From: CAVTWH01 sp963794685
Lineage (GTDB): Bacteria > Actinomycetota > Actinomycetes > Mycobacteriales > Micromonosporaceae
Assembly (NCBI GenBank): GCA_963794685.1
Contig: CAWCFK010000004.1
Span: 992,001-1,056,000 of the forward strand
Direction: 5' to 3'
Length of the DNA stretch: 64,000 bases
The translations under genes were made by a program, and so were the position numbers. The notes under the pieces were generated by a model. It ran no database searches. It was not told where the DNA came from and worked only from the letters and a program-made list of their open reading frames with translations. Below, in pieces: positions 33,986 through 44,764 of this stretch. Numbering within the stretch: the stretch's first letter is position 1; every line of letters starts with the position of its first letter.

Positions 33986-35233
33986 TCAGGCTGCGGAGGT
34001 GGAGAGTTGGCCGGTGTCCACGGAGTCGATCACCCGTACCGCGGCGCCGGTCGCCGCGGCGTCCTGGCCGAGCGTGCCGGCGGCGAGCCGCACACCGCCC
34101 GCGTCCGGTGCCACCACCCGCGACCGGAGCTGCTCCGTTGCCGCCGGCAGCAGCCACGGCGCGAGCGGCTGGTAGTAGCCGCCGAGCAGCACCACATCAG
34201 GGTTGAGCAGGTTGGCCAGCAGACCTATGCCGTAGCCGAGGTGCCGTCCCTGCTCCCGCAGTGCGGCGAGGACCGGCCGCTCCTGGGCGCGGGCCCGGCG
34301 GACCACCTCCTCGACCTCGGCCGCCAGGTCGAGATCCGCACCGCCGCCACCGCCGACCGCCTCGACCAGAGCCGCAACGCTGGCCACCGCCGCGAGGCAG
34401 CCGACCCGGCCACAGCGGCACACCGGACCGGTCGGGTCCACCGGCAGGTGCCCGATCTCGCCGGCAAAGCCGAGCCCGCCGCGGACCAGCTCGCCGCCGA
34501 TCACCAGGCCTGCGCCGATGCCGGTGCCGCCGGCCAGCAGCGCCAGGTTGCGGGTACCGGCGTAGGCGCCGTACCGGTGCTCGGCGATGGCCGCCAGGTT
34601 GGCGTCGTTGTCCACTCCCACCGGGAAATCGGGGTCGCCCAGCGAGCGCAGCAGCGTGTCGCGGACCGGCACGTCGCTCCAGCCGAGGCTGCCGGCGACC
34701 CGCACGGTGCCGGCCGCGTCGACCAGGCCGCTCACGCCGACCGTCAGCCCGAGCACCTGGCGGCCCTCGGCCTGCAACCGGCTCAACGCCTTGCGGACCA
34801 GCGTGGTGGCGGCGCTCAGGGTGCGGCCGGCCGGTCCGCTGACCCCGGCCCGGTGCCAGCTCAGCAGCTGCTCGCCGGCCAGGTCGAGGGCGACCAGGCT
34901 GAGGTGTTCAGCGGTGATGGACAGCCCGATCGCCGCGTACGGCGCGCCGTCCAGCACGATCATCGTCGCCGGCCGGCCGATGCGCCGCTCGGTGAGCCCG
35001 GTCTCACGCAGCAGGCGACGCCCGATCAGTTCGCTGACCAGGCTGGACACGGTGGCCTTGTTGAGGCCGGTGGCGGCAGCGATGTCCGCCCGCGAGCACG
35101 GGGCCGCCGCCCGGACGTGGGCCATGACCACCGCGAGATTGGTGGCGCGCACGTCGGCGAAGTCGGCCGGCTGCCGGTCCTGGTGCGTGGTGATCACTGT
35201 CGAGTCCCGCTTCCGTTCGGTCGCCTGCATCAT
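33986..35233 (-). CDS. ROK-family transcriptional regulator
   Basis: 415-aa repressor of the NagC/XylR type. N-terminal winged HTH (CSRADIAAATGLNKATVSSLVSELIGRRLL, about 46-75), then a sugar-kinase-like fold with VDNDANLAAIAEHRYG, the ROK signature GGTGIGAGLVIGGELVRGGLGFAGEIGH and the zinc motif CRCGRVGCLAA. It likely binds a sugar released by the neighbouring hydrolases. Divergent from the ABC importer; a 21-bp motif between them recurs at GH31 and GH95/GH42, marking a probable regulon. Confidence 0.92.
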   Translation of the reverse strand: MMQATERKRDSTVITTHQDRQPADFADVRATNLAVVMAHVRAAAPCSRADIAAATGLNKATVSSLVSELIGRRLLRETGLTERRIGRPATMIVLDGAPYAAIGLSITAEHLSLVALDLAGEQLLSWHRAGVSGPAGRTLSAATTLVRKALSRLQAEGRQVLGLTVGVSGLVDAAGTVRVAGSLGWSDVPVRDTLLRSLGDPDFPVGVDNDANLAAIAEHRYGAYAGTRNLALLAGGTGIGAGLVIGGELVRGGLGFAGEIGHLPVDPTGPVCRCGRVGCLAAVASVAALVEAVGGGGGADLDLAAEVEEVVRRARAQERPVLAALREQGRHLGYGIGLLANLLNPDVVLLGGYYQPLAPWLLPAATEQLRSRVVAPDAGGVRLAAGTLGQDAAATGAAVRVIDSVDTGQLSTSAA

Positions 35234-35348
35234 GCCGCATCAACTGACCCGCCGGCACCCGCCGCACGGCCGCCGGGCTGCGGCGACCGGGCCGGATGAG
35301 CGATCCCTTGTGGGCCATCTCGTCATCGTCTAGCTTGTCTAGTGCGTT

Positions 35349-35369
35349 TGTTTAGCGACCAGACCAACT
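35349..35369 (-). promoter_or_regulatory. Proposed ROK operator, site 1
   Basis: Read on the minus strand: AGTTGG-N8-CTAAACA, followed by AAC. It lies between the ROK gene and the ABC operon. Shared with sites at 43197 and 45553 with identical spacing. Confidence 0.6.
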
Positions 35370-35469
35370 AAATCCTAGGGCACCGGACGCCGCGGCCCAA
35401 GCAGTTACTTCGCCCTCGCCACGGCGGCGTCAACCATTCCGCACACACCCCTGAAAAGGTGGTTCGCCA

Positions 35470-37185
35470 ATGTCACGCGAAACATCACCCGATTCCCCCC
35501 GTTCGGCATTCAGCCGGCGCGGGCTGCTCCGCTCGGCCGGTGCCGCCGCAGCCGTCGCCGCGGCCGCACCCCTGCTGGTCGGCTGTGACTCCGATAGCAG
35601 CGACGGTCCGGGCACCACCGACAAGGACCAGCTCTCCAAGATCGTTCCCGCCTACCTCGCGAGCAGCGCGGTCACCCCGGACATCCCGAGCGTGACGGGG
35701 CCGAACGGCGCGGTCTCCGACCCCGGCTTCCTCGCCTACCCGACCAGCCCGGTGAAGACCGTCGCCAGCCCGCCCGGCAAGGGCGGCAACTACACCACCA
35801 TGACCCCGCTGTGGGGGGCGATCCCGCCGTCCAGCGGCAACGGCTACTACGACGCGGTCAACGCAGCCCTCGGCGCGACGCTGAAGCTGCAGCCGGCCGA
35901 CGGCAACAACTACGGCGACCTGCTGCCCGCCCTGTTCGCCTCGGACAAGCTGCCCGACTGGATCCAGATCCCCGGCTGGAACACCACCAAGCTCGACTTC
36001 GGCCAGGCCGTTGACGCCAAGTTCGCCGACCTGAGCCCGTACCTGGCCGGCGACAAGGCCAAGGACTACCCGAACCTGGCGAACGTGTCCACCGGCGCGT
36101 GGAACTGCGGCGTGTGGAACGGCAAGCTCTACGGCTTCCCGGTCTACCCGTCCGGTGCGGTCGTCAACGGTGCGGTCTTCTACCGGGCCGACGTCTTCGA
36201 CAAGCAGGGCATCAAGGCCGCCGACATCAAGACCACCGCCGACCTGACCGCCCTCGGTGCTCAGCTGACCAGCGCCAACAACGGCGTGTGGGCGTTCGAC
36301 GACATGTTCGGCACCGACGCGGCCTACTCCGGCCAGTTCTTCCACTTCCCCAACAAGTGGGGCCTGGACGGCAACGGCAAGCTGATCCACAAGTACGAGC
36401 ACCCGGGCATGCTGGAGGCGCTGGCCTGGCACGCCGACCTGGTGAAGAAGGGCTACGTCAACCCGGACGCGGTGGCCAACAACAACCAGAACAGCAAGCA
36501 GCGTTTCTACAGCGGCAAGTCGCTGATCTGCGTCGACGGGACCGGCGCGTGGAACGGTGACGACGCCAAGGCCGGCGTGGCCGCCAACCCGTCGTACCGC
36601 AGGGTGGCCTTCAGCCTGCTCACCTCCGACGCCTCGGTGAAGCCGTCGATCGAGCTGGGCAACGGCGCGTCGATGTTCAGCTACCTGAACAAGAAGCTCT
36701 CCGCCGACCAGATCAAGGAGCTGCTCGGCATCGCCAACTTCCTGGCCGCCCCGTACGGCTCGGTCGAGTGGCTGCTGGTGAACTTCGGCGCCGCCGGCAA
36801 GCAGTACAACATGACCGGCGGCAACCCGGTGCTGACCGAGCAGGGCGGCAAGGAGGTGGCCACCACCTTCCAGTTCCTCGCCGGCCCGCCGTCGCCGAAC
36901 ACCCCGACCAGCGGCTACGTCCAGGTCACCAAGGACTACTGCGCCTGGCAGGGCGAGATGGTCAAGGTCGCCACCAAGCCGATGTTCTACGGCATGAACA
37001 TCACCGAGCCGTCGCAGTACAGCTCGATCGGCCAGGCTGTCACCGACACCATCAACGACGTCAAGGTCGGCCGCAAGTCGATCGACGACTACAAGGCCGC
37101 CGTGAAGACCTGGCAGGACCAGGGCGGCAACGCCCTGCGCGACTTCTACCAGGGCATCAAGGACAAGTACGGTACCGGCCAGTGA
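35470..37185 (+). CDS. ABC transporter substrate-binding lipoprotein (oligosaccharide type)
   Basis: 571-aa extracytoplasmic solute-binding protein with a Tat-type signal (SRRGLLRS, about 15-22) and lipobox LLVGC (Cys39). The large size and Trp/Tyr-rich sequence resemble LplA/complex-carbohydrate binders. AAAGGTGG precedes the ATG. It is followed by two permease genes with GTGA and ATGA overlaps. No ATPase gene is present; such importers usually share a general ATPase (MsiK) encoded elsewhere. Confidence 0.9.
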   Translation: MSRETSPDSPRSAFSRRGLLRSAGAAAAVAAAAPLLVGCDSDSSDGPGTTDKDQLSKIVPAYLASSAVTPDIPSVTGPNGAVSDPGFLAYPTSPVKTVASPPGKGGNYTTMTPLWGAIPPSSGNGYYDAVNAALGATLKLQPADGNNYGDLLPALFASDKLPDWIQIPGWNTTKLDFGQAVDAKFADLSPYLAGDKAKDYPNLANVSTGAWNCGVWNGKLYGFPVYPSGAVVNGAVFYRADVFDKQGIKAADIKTTADLTALGAQLTSANNGVWAFDDMFGTDAAYSGQFFHFPNKWGLDGNGKLIHKYEHPGMLEALAWHADLVKKGYVNPDAVANNNQNSKQRFYSGKSLICVDGTGAWNGDDAKAGVAANPSYRRVAFSLLTSDASVKPSIELGNGASMFSYLNKKLSADQIKELLGIANFLAAPYGSVEWLLVNFGAAGKQYNMTGGNPVLTEQGGKEVATTFQFLAGPPSPNTPTSGYVQVTKDYCAWQGEMVKVATKPMFYGMNITEPSQYSSIGQAVTDTINDVKVGRKSIDDYKAAVKTWQDQGGNALRDFYQGIKDKYGTGQ

Positions 37186-38267
37186 GCACGCCACCGGGGT
37201 CGCGGCCAGTTGCCCGGGCCACGACCCCGGCGGCGCCCAGTTCCGAGGCGTCGCCGGGGCTCGCTCCAGGCACAGCGGAGAGCACCCGCGCCGCCCAGTT
37301 GTCCATTCCGGCCCAGAAGGCCGCCCGCCGGGCCGCCGCTGACGCGCTGCCGTTGAACCGTCTCACCTGGCGACAGCGGTTCGTCCGGGACAAGAGCCTG
37401 CTGATCATGGTGGTACCCGCCGTGGTGCTGCTGCTGGTCTTCAGCTATGCGCCGATGTTCGGCAACGTCATGGCCTTCCAGCACTACCGCGTGTACCGGG
37501 GCTTCTGGCACAGCGCGCCCGCGGGCCTGGCCAACTTCCAGCGGCTGCTGTCCGACACCATCTTCTGGCACGCCCTCACCAACACGTTGGTGATCAGCGC
37601 GGTGCAGTTGGTGCTGTTTTTCCCCATCCCGATCGTGTTGGCACTGCTGCTCAACTCGGTGATGAGCGCCCGGATCCGGGGCGTCGTGCAGGCCGTGGTG
37701 TACCTGCCGCACTTCTTCTCCTGGGTGCTGGTGGTCACCATCTTCCAGCAGATGCTGGGCGGTGCCGGCGTGCTCAACTCGCAGCTGCGCCAACACGGCT
37801 GGCACACCTGGGACATCATGACCGACCCGGGCACCTTCAAGTACCTGGTCGCCGCCCAGGCCGTGTGGAAGGAGGCCGGCTGGGGCATCATCGTCTTCAT
37901 CGCCGCGCTGGCCGCCATCGACCAGAACCTCTACGAGGCGGCGGCGGCGGACGGGGCCGGCCGGTGGCGGCGGCTGTGGCACATCACCCTGCCGGGGATG
38001 CGCGGCGTCATCGTGCTGATGCTGGTACTGCGGCTGGGTAACGCGCTCACCGTCGGCTTCGAGCAGATGCTGGTGCAGCGGCAGGCGGTCGGCCGGGACG
38101 CCTCCGAAGTGCTGGACACCTTCGCCTACTACTACGGCGTGGTGAACAACAACTTCAGCTACGGCGCGGCAGCCGGCCTGTTCAAAGGCGTCCTGTCCCT
38201 CGTGTTGATCCTCGCGGCCAACAAACTGGCCCACCTGTTCGGCGAAGATGGGTTGTACCGCAAATGA
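37182..38267 (+). CDS. ABC sugar permease, LplB/UgpA-like
   Basis: 361-aa inner-membrane protein with an unusually long cytoplasmic N-terminus (about 65 residues) and six hydrophobic helices. The EAA loop that contacts the ATPase reads EAAAADGAGRWRRLWHITLPG (about 267). The GTG start overlaps the binding-protein stop. Pairs with the next permease. Confidence 0.92.
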   Translation: MSTPPGSRPVARATTPAAPSSEASPGLAPGTAESTRAAQLSIPAQKAARRAAADALPLNRLTWRQRFVRDKSLLIMVVPAVVLLLVFSYAPMFGNVMAFQHYRVYRGFWHSAPAGLANFQRLLSDTIFWHALTNTLVISAVQLVLFFPIPIVLALLLNSVMSARIRGVVQAVVYLPHFFSWVLVVTIFQQMLGGAGVLNSQLRQHGWHTWDIMTDPGTFKYLVAAQAVWKEAGWGIIVFIAALAAIDQNLYEAAAADGAGRWRRLWHITLPGMRGVIVLMLVLRLGNALTVGFEQMLVQRQAVGRDASEVLDTFAYYYGVVNNNFSYGAAAGLFKGVLSLVLILAANKLAHLFGEDGLYRK

Positions 38268-39220
38268 TCGAAACCGCAGTCACACCGCGTGGAGTCCGGC
38301 GCGCCGAGCGCCGCGCGCAGAACCGCCGGCCGTCCTGGGAGGACAAGCCGACCGCGGTCGGCCAGACCGGCAAGGGCGCCGTCCTGGTGGTGGTGCTCGC
38401 CGTGGTGCTGGTGCCGCTCTACTCGATCGTGCTGACCAGCTTCTCCACCCAGGAGTCGATCAACATCGCGGGTGGCATGGTGCTGGTGCCGCACGGCCTC
38501 ACCTGGCGGGCCTACGACCAGATCTTCCACAACCAGCTGATCGTGCACTCGCTCTTCGTGAGCCTGGGCATCACGGTGGTCGGCACCGCGCTGTCGATGG
38601 TGGTCAGCGTGCTCTGCGCGTACGGCCTGTCCCGGCACCGTACCTTCGGCCACCGGTGGATCCTGCTGCTGCTGGTGGTCACCATGTTCTTCAGCGGTGG
38701 TCTGATCCCCAGCTTCCTGGTCGTCTCCGGGCTCGGCGGCTACGGCGCGTACTGGTCGCTGATCCTGCCGGGCGCGGTCAGCGTCTTCAACATCCTGGTG
38801 CTGCGGGCGTTCTTCAGCGCCACCTCCCAGGAGATGATCGACGCGGCCCGCATCGACGGCGCCGGCGACTGGCGGACCCTGTGGTCGGTGGTGCTGCCCA
38901 CCTCCCGGGCGGTACTCGCGGTGATCACCCTCTTCTACGCGGTCGGCTACTGGAACACCTTCTTCAACGCGCTGCTCTACCTCCCGGACAACGCCAAGTG
39001 GCCGCTGCAGATGGTCATCTACACCTACACCCTGCAGGGCAACAACCTGCCCGGCAGCGGTGTCACGGCCACCGGCCAGTACGCCGGTCACCAGGCCATC
39101 GCGCCACTGTCGTTGCAGATGGCCGTGGTCACCCTGACCCTGATCCCGGTACTGCTGGCGTACCCCTTCGTCCAGCGCCACTTCACCAAGGGCGTCCTGC
39201 TCGGCGCCATCAAGGGCTGA
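38264..39220 (+). CDS. ABC sugar permease, LplC/YtcP-like
   Basis: 318-aa second permease. EAA-type loop with ARIDGAGDWRTLWSVVLPTSRA (about 204) and six helices. ATGA overlap with the first permease. The operon ends at a strong hairpin 15 nt on. Confidence 0.92.
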   Translation: MIETAVTPRGVRRAERRAQNRRPSWEDKPTAVGQTGKGAVLVVVLAVVLVPLYSIVLTSFSTQESINIAGGMVLVPHGLTWRAYDQIFHNQLIVHSLFVSLGITVVGTALSMVVSVLCAYGLSRHRTFGHRWILLLLVVTMFFSGGLIPSFLVVSGLGGYGAYWSLILPGAVSVFNILVLRAFFSATSQEMIDAARIDGAGDWRTLWSVVLPTSRAVLAVITLFYAVGYWNTFFNALLYLPDNAKWPLQMVIYTYTLQGNNLPGSGVTATGQYAGHQAIAPLSLQMAVVTLTLIPVLLAYPFVQRHFTKGVLLGAIKG

Positions 39221-39234
39221 CCCCGGCCACCTCG

Positions 39235-39269
39235 CGGCGTGGCCCCGGAGGACTTCCGGGGCCACGCCG
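39235..39269 (+). terminator. Terminator of the ABC operon
   Basis: 15-bp perfect stem CGGCGTGGCCCCGGA / TCCGGGGCCACGCCG with loop GGACT. Confidence 0.85.
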
Positions 39270-39320
39270 TAGTCGTCGGCTGCGATACCGTGCGGTGGCC
39301 GAGCGGAGGGGGGGCCGTCG

Positions 39321-40547
39321 ATGCTTGCCGCGCTGCGGATCCGCGATTTCCGGCTGTTGTGGGCCGGCGGTTTCGTCAGCCAGCTCGGCAGCTGGCTGCT
39401 CACCGTCGCGGTGCCGGCGTACGTGCTGGAGTTGACCGGTTCCCTGCTGGCGACCGGCCTCACGCTCGCCGCCGAGTACCTGCCGCTACTGCTTTTCGGC
39501 CCGCTCGCCGGAGTGTTGGCGGACCGGTGGGACCGCCGCCGGGTGATGCTCGGTACCGACGTGTTCCGGGCGGCGGCGGTCACCTCGATGCTGTTCGTCC
39601 ACTCACCCGGCACCGCATGGGTCATCTACCTCGCGCTGGCCGCCGAGAGCACCGGCTCGATCCTGTTCCGTCCAGCGGCGCAGGCCCTCGTGCCGGCCGT
39701 CGTCGGCACCGGCCCGCTGCTGGGCGCGGCCAACTCACTGACGGCGCTCACCGCCGGCACGGTCCGGCTGATCGGCGCCCCACTGGGCGCGGTGCTGCTG
39801 CTGGCGTTCAACTTCCCGGTACTCATCGGGATCGACGTGGCCAGCTACCTGGTCTCGGCGCTGGCGATCGCGGCAACCACCCGCCGCCCGACCGCGCCCC
39901 GGTCGGAGCGCGCCACGGTCGCGCAGCTGGGTCGGGACCTGCGGGCCGGCCTGGCCGCGTTGGCCGGGCATCCGATGGCCCGCTGGCTGTTGGTCGTCAG
40001 CACCGTCTTCCTCGCCGCGAATGCCTCGCTCAGTGCCGTGCTCATCCCGTTCGGGGTCACCGAGCTCGGTGGGGCCCGCCAGACCGGCTTCGTCATCTCG
40101 GCGCTCGGTGTCGGCTTTCTCCTCGGCGCGCCGCTGATCCGGTACCTGCTCGACCGGGTCCAGCCGCGTCACCTGCTGGCCGGCAGCCTGCTGTGCACAG
40201 GAACCGGCTTCCTGTGGCTGTTCAGCGTGCGTTCGGTGGTGGCCGCGCTGCCGGCCGCGGTGCTGGTCGGAGTGTTCGGCTCGATGACTCTGGTGACCCA
40301 GCAGACCACCCTGCAACGGCTACTCCCGAACCAGCTTCTCGGTCGGGTGACGGCCGTGTTCCTCACCGCCGAGGCGGCGGCAACGCTGATCGGTGCGGTG
40401 GCCGGCCCGTCGATGGCGCAGGCGGTGGGCATCACGACCGTTGCAGCGGTGGCCTGCGCGGTCACCGTCGGGTCAGCGGCCCTCGCGCTCGCGACCCTGC
40501 CCACCCTCGTCGTCCTGGTGCCCGACCCGGACGGCGTACCGCCCTAG
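39321..40547 (+). CDS. MFS transporter (enterobactin-exporter/MdfA-like type)
   Basis: 408 aa with about twelve helices; the loop LADRWDRRRVMLGTD carries the MFS motif. It opens MLAALRIRDFRLLWAGGFVSQLGSWL, typical of the EntS-like exporter group. GGAGGGGGG precedes the ATG. It is separate from the ABC operon by its terminator; the substrate is unknown. Confidence 0.88.
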   Translation: MLAALRIRDFRLLWAGGFVSQLGSWLLTVAVPAYVLELTGSLLATGLTLAAEYLPLLLFGPLAGVLADRWDRRRVMLGTDVFRAAAVTSMLFVHSPGTAWVIYLALAAESTGSILFRPAAQALVPAVVGTGPLLGAANSLTALTAGTVRLIGAPLGAVLLLAFNFPVLIGIDVASYLVSALAIAATTRRPTAPRSERATVAQLGRDLRAGLAALAGHPMARWLLVVSTVFLAANASLSAVLIPFGVTELGGARQTGFVISALGVGFLLGAPLIRYLLDRVQPRHLLAGSLLCTGTGFLWLFSVRSVVAALPAAVLVGVFGSMTLVTQQTTLQRLLPNQLLGRVTAVFLTAEAAATLIGAVAGPSMAQAVGITTVAAVACAVTVGSAALALATLPTLVVLVPDPDGVPP

Positions 40548-40687
40548 CCTGCCGGCCTTGTCTGCGGCAACCAGGATCACCGCTTCCCGCTCGGGGGCGA
40601 AGTTGAACGGCAACCCGATATCCGACCGTTCGGTCGAGCCGGCCGCAACTCATGTTCTCGCCATTTCCGTACATCGGGAATGTGGGC

Positions 40688-40731
40688 GGGCGCCGCGTGG
40701 GGTGGCGTGTCCTACACCCCACGCGGCGCCC
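40688..40731. terminator. Bidirectional terminator between MFS and GH31
   Basis: 16-bp perfect stem GGGCGCCGCGTGGGGT / ACCCCACGCGGCGCCC with a 12-nt loop, placed between two convergent genes. Confidence 0.85.
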
Positions 40732-40836
40732 TTGTCCGGGGCGCCCCGTCCCTGGCGGCCCGGACATCTCCTGGCGGCCGCCACCGCCGTGGTGCACCTG
40801 GGCCGATATGCCGGCCCAGGGTATTGCGGCGACCGG

Positions 40837-43189
40837 CTACCAGCCGGTCGCGGTCAGCAGGCCGTCCCGGGTACCCAGGACGGCAGTGGTGCCGTTGACG
40901 GTCACAGTGGTCGGCAGGTCCGCGCCGTCCACGGCGGCGAACTCGATCCGGGTCACCTTCGCCGGGCCGTCGAGCTGGACGGCCAGCTCAGCGCCTGTCC
41001 GGACGGCGCGAATCGAAGTGTCGCCGTCGACGTCGGCAGAGGGTGGTCTGCGCCGAGCCGCCGGCCCAGCTCTGCACCGTGATCTCCGCGAACGGCGCGT
41101 CGCCGACGGCGTCGGTGACCTCGGTGGTCGCGATCAGCGCGTCGAGGCGGACGAACAGCGGGATGCGTTCCAGCGGCTGGTGCACCGGGCGGTACCCGCC
41201 GCCGGTGAGCACCTCGCCGGACCAGTAGTCCACCCAGCGGCCGGCCGGCAGGTAGACCTGGCGGTGGCCGGTGGGGTCGGTCATCGGGGCGACCAGCAGG
41301 TCGGCGCCGAGGCGGTACTCCAGGTCGGCGAGCCACGCGCCGGGCTCGTCGGGGGAGTCCAGCAGCAGCGCGCGCATCATCGGTTCGCCGGTCCGCGCGG
41401 CGGTCACGGCGGCCGAGTAGATGTAGGGCATCAGCCGGTACCGCAGCCGCAGCGCCTCGGTCGCCAGGTGGGCGGCCGAGTCACCGAACTCCCAGGGCAG
41501 CCGGCTGGTGGTGCCGTGCAGCCGCACGAGCGGGGAGAACGCGCCGAACTGGCACCAGCGCACGTACAGGTCGTCGGTGGGTACGCCGGTGAAGCCGCCC
41601 GCGTCGTGGCTCCAGAACGGGATGCCGGACAGGCCGTGGCTCAGGCCGCCGCGGATGGTGCTGCCCATCGACGGGTAGCTGCAGTTGGAGTCGCCGCTCC
41701 ACTGCGCGGAGTGCCGCTGCCCGCCGAGGAAGGTGGACCGGCCCCAGACCACGGCGTGCCCGGTCTCCGCCTACGTCACGTCCGCGACCGCGTCGTTGAA
41801 CAGCAGGCTGTAGACGTTGTGCAGTTCGCTGCCGGTCATCCCGTTGGCGGCGAACGAGTCGACCGGTACGCCCTCGGCGAAGTCGGTCTTGAACAGCGCC
41901 ACGCCCTGCCGCAGCAGGCCGCGCAGCCGCTCCTGGATCCAGGTGACCACCTCGGGCCGGGTGAAGTCGAGGATGCCCGACGCCGGGTAGGTGCCGTGCC
42001 ACACGTCGGCGACGTAGGCGCTGCCGTCGGCGTGGGTCAGGAAGAAGCCCTGCTCGGCCAGGTCCGCGAAGTCCGGGCTGAACTGCGAGATGTACGGGTT
42101 GATCCAGAGGCAGACCCGGAAGCCCTGTTCGGCCAGGGTGGCCAGCATGCCCTCCGGGTCGGCGAAGCGCTCGGGATCCCAGCGCAGATCCGACCAGTGC
42201 CCGTCGGTCTGCCAGTAGGTGTCCAGGTGCATTACGTCGCAGGGGATGCCGTCGGCACGGATCCGCCGGGCCCGTTCCAGGACCGCCTCGCGGGTGTCGA
42301 CGAAGAAGCCCGACGAGATCCAGGAGCCGAACGCCCACTTCGGCGGCAGCGTCGGCATGCAGGTGAGCGCGTCGAAGCGGTGCAGCACCTCGGCGGGGGT
42401 GGGGCCGGCGATGACGAAATACTCGAGCACCTCGTCGGGGACGAGGAACTGGACGCAGCTGTGGGTGGAGGCGCACACGTCGAACTCGGTGGCCGCGCCG
42501 CTGTTGACCAGTACGCCGTAGCCCCGGCTGGAGAGGTAGAACGGAACGTTCTTGTACGCCCGGTCGGACTCCGCGCCGAACGCGTCGTAGTTCCACATCT
42601 GCGCGCGCTGACCGCGCTTGTCGAGCGTGGTGAACTTCTCGCCGAACCCGACGAAGTGTTCGTCGGCGGCGGCGCTGAAGCACTCGTGGTAGGCCACGGT
42701 GCGCCCGTCGACGCTGGAACTGCCGAACGGCAGGGTGCGCTGCCGGCCGGAGATGTCCTTCTCGCCCGGGTTGCTGGCGACCAGCTCTTTCCCGTCCGCG
42801 CCGAGGAAGCGCAGCCGCCACGGGTCCAGGCTCAGCTCGGCGACCAGCGGGCCGGTGCGCAGCCGCAGCTTGCCGTCGGCGACTTCGAGCCGACCGTTCG
42901 GGTCGGACCCGGAGTGGACCATGGTGGTGATCGCCTCGCTGCGCGGTCGCGCGCCGGCATCGGACGAGAGCCGGACCCGTACCACGCCGGGGCCGGCGAT
43001 GGACAGCTCGGCGGTGAACACCTGGCCGTCCGCGGTCACCGCCTTCAGGCTGGCGGTGTCCGGCTCGGTGCCGACGAGCTCGGCGCGGGCGATCGCGGCC
43101 AACCCATCTTCGCCCCGACGCCGCACCGGCAGCTCGGCAGGATCGGCGACGAAGACTTCATGGGGTACCAGCGGAGGGCGGTAGGGCAT
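40837..43189 (-). pseudogene. GH31 alpha-xylosidase-like enzyme, interrupted by amber stop and frameshift
   Basis: Would encode about 783 aa of a YicI-like cytoplasmic alpha-xylosidase. The nucleophile motif LFKTDFAEGVP and the acid/base motif in QWSGDSN are both intact. An in-frame TAG at 41771-41773 lies between them, and the same frame continues past it. Near 41040 one extra T (CTCTGCC) shifts the frame; the real C-terminus then continues to TAG at 40837-40839 (ends TATGW). The truncated product would be inactive. The ATG at 43189 lies 32 bp inside the 3' end of the upstream GH95 gene. A proposed ROK operator overlaps its start region. Confidence 0.85.
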
Positions 43190-43196
43190 GGGAGTT

Positions 43197-43217
43197 AGTT
43201 TTCCGACTAACCAAACA
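43197..43217 (+). promoter_or_regulatory. Proposed ROK operator, site 2
   Basis: AGTTTT-N8-CCAAACA, followed by AAC; 8 bp upstream of the GH31 ATG and inside the 3' end of GH95. Confidence 0.6.
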
Positions 43218-44764
43218 AACGTCAACCACTTCCTGCGCCCGCAGTTCAACCGGGTCCGGCGGGACGAATCCGGCGGGCGCTCCAATCCGCAACCGGGTGT
43301 CCACCCGGGCGCACAGCGACACCTCCAGCCGCCCCGGTGACCACGCCAACCGGGGTACCCGCACCCGCCCGGCACTGGCCCCGCGCAGCTCACCCGAGGG
43401 CCACCCGGTCGGCAGCGCAGGCAGCAGGGCCAGGGTCAACTCGACCGGCCCTTCCGGGGGTGGCGTGAGCCGGGGCGCGGGACCGGGGCGCAGCAGCATC
43501 CGGACGACCATCGCCGGCAGGCCGCCACAGCTGTCCACGTTGAAGATTTCACCCCGGTTGTGGGTGGCGACCAGGCTGGGCCGCCAGTACCCGGACAGCA
43601 GCGTCAGGATCTCCGCGCACTCGTCGGCCATCCCCAACTCGGCGGCGGCCAGTCCGAGCCCGGTGAGCCCGAACGCCATCTCGTCACCGTTGTCCCGCCA
43701 CCACGCGAGCCGGGCGCGCACCGTTTTCCGGGCCGCGGCCACCAGTTGCCGGTCGGCCAGCAGCGCCGGGTCCGGGTACCACAGGCCGAAGAGCTGCGAG
43801 GCGTGCCGGTGCGCGTGCTCCGGCGCCAGTCCCGGCCACAGCCACTCGTCCAGCGTGCCGTCCGCCGCGACCGTGTACCCGGGCAGCCCGGCGTCGTCCT
43901 CGCCCAGGTCTGCGTGCAGTGCTCGGGCGGCGGCCACGTCCATCGTCGCGTTCACGGCTGCCTGCGAGCCTGTCCCGGCCGGGGTGTTCTCCGGCGAGTA
44001 CGACGGAACGAACCGGCCGTCCGGGGCGAAGTCCCGCTCGAAGTCGCGGGCCAGGCGCAGGAACGGCAGCGCCCGCTCCCGCCGGAACTCCTCGTCCCCG
44101 GTGTGCTCGTAGTACTCCGCGAACAGCCGGGCCGCCCACGCCGCCCCGGCCGTCCAGAACGTCAGGCACCAGGTGGCGTCGAAGTGGTTGTGCCGGCCGT
44201 GGCTGGAAACATGCGGCGGCAGCAGCACCCCGCCCGCCCCGTAGAGTCGCCGGGCGTTCTCCGCGAAGTCGTCCCGGTACTGCTCCAGCAGGTCGAAGAG
44301 CGGTAGCAGCAGCTCCGGCGTGCCGGTCGGGGCGAGTCCTGACAGCGCGGCGAACAGGTTGCCGTCGAGGGTGTACCCGCTCTCCCAGGCCGGCCGGTAG
44401 GTGCCGCTCCACACGCCCTGCAGCGTCGGCGGGCGGTCGCCGCTGGCCGAGACGATCGCGTACCGCCCGGCCGCGAACTGCGCCGCGACCGCCGCCGCAC
44501 TCCCCGGCCGAGCCAACAACTCCTCGGTGCGTGACCTCAAGTCCCGCACCGACCGGGTGGTCGACCCCGAGCCGCGGGTTGTCGAGGTCGCGCTCCGTCG
44601 TGACCGGGTCATCGAGGCGCAGCGTGCACGCGTCGATCAGCGGCCGGTGCAGCCGCTCATGCGCAGCGAGCAGGGTGTCCCAGTCCCCGGGCAACTCCGC
44701 CAACTCCGCGAGCACCAACTCCGCGAGCGCGTCCACGCGCTCATCCGCCGTGGTGGCACTCGGC

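Noticed and set aside
41771..41773. Pyrrolysine or selenocysteine recoding at the TAG
   Set aside because: TAG is not a selenocysteine codon, pyrrolysine is not known in such enzymes, and neighbouring genes also show errors.
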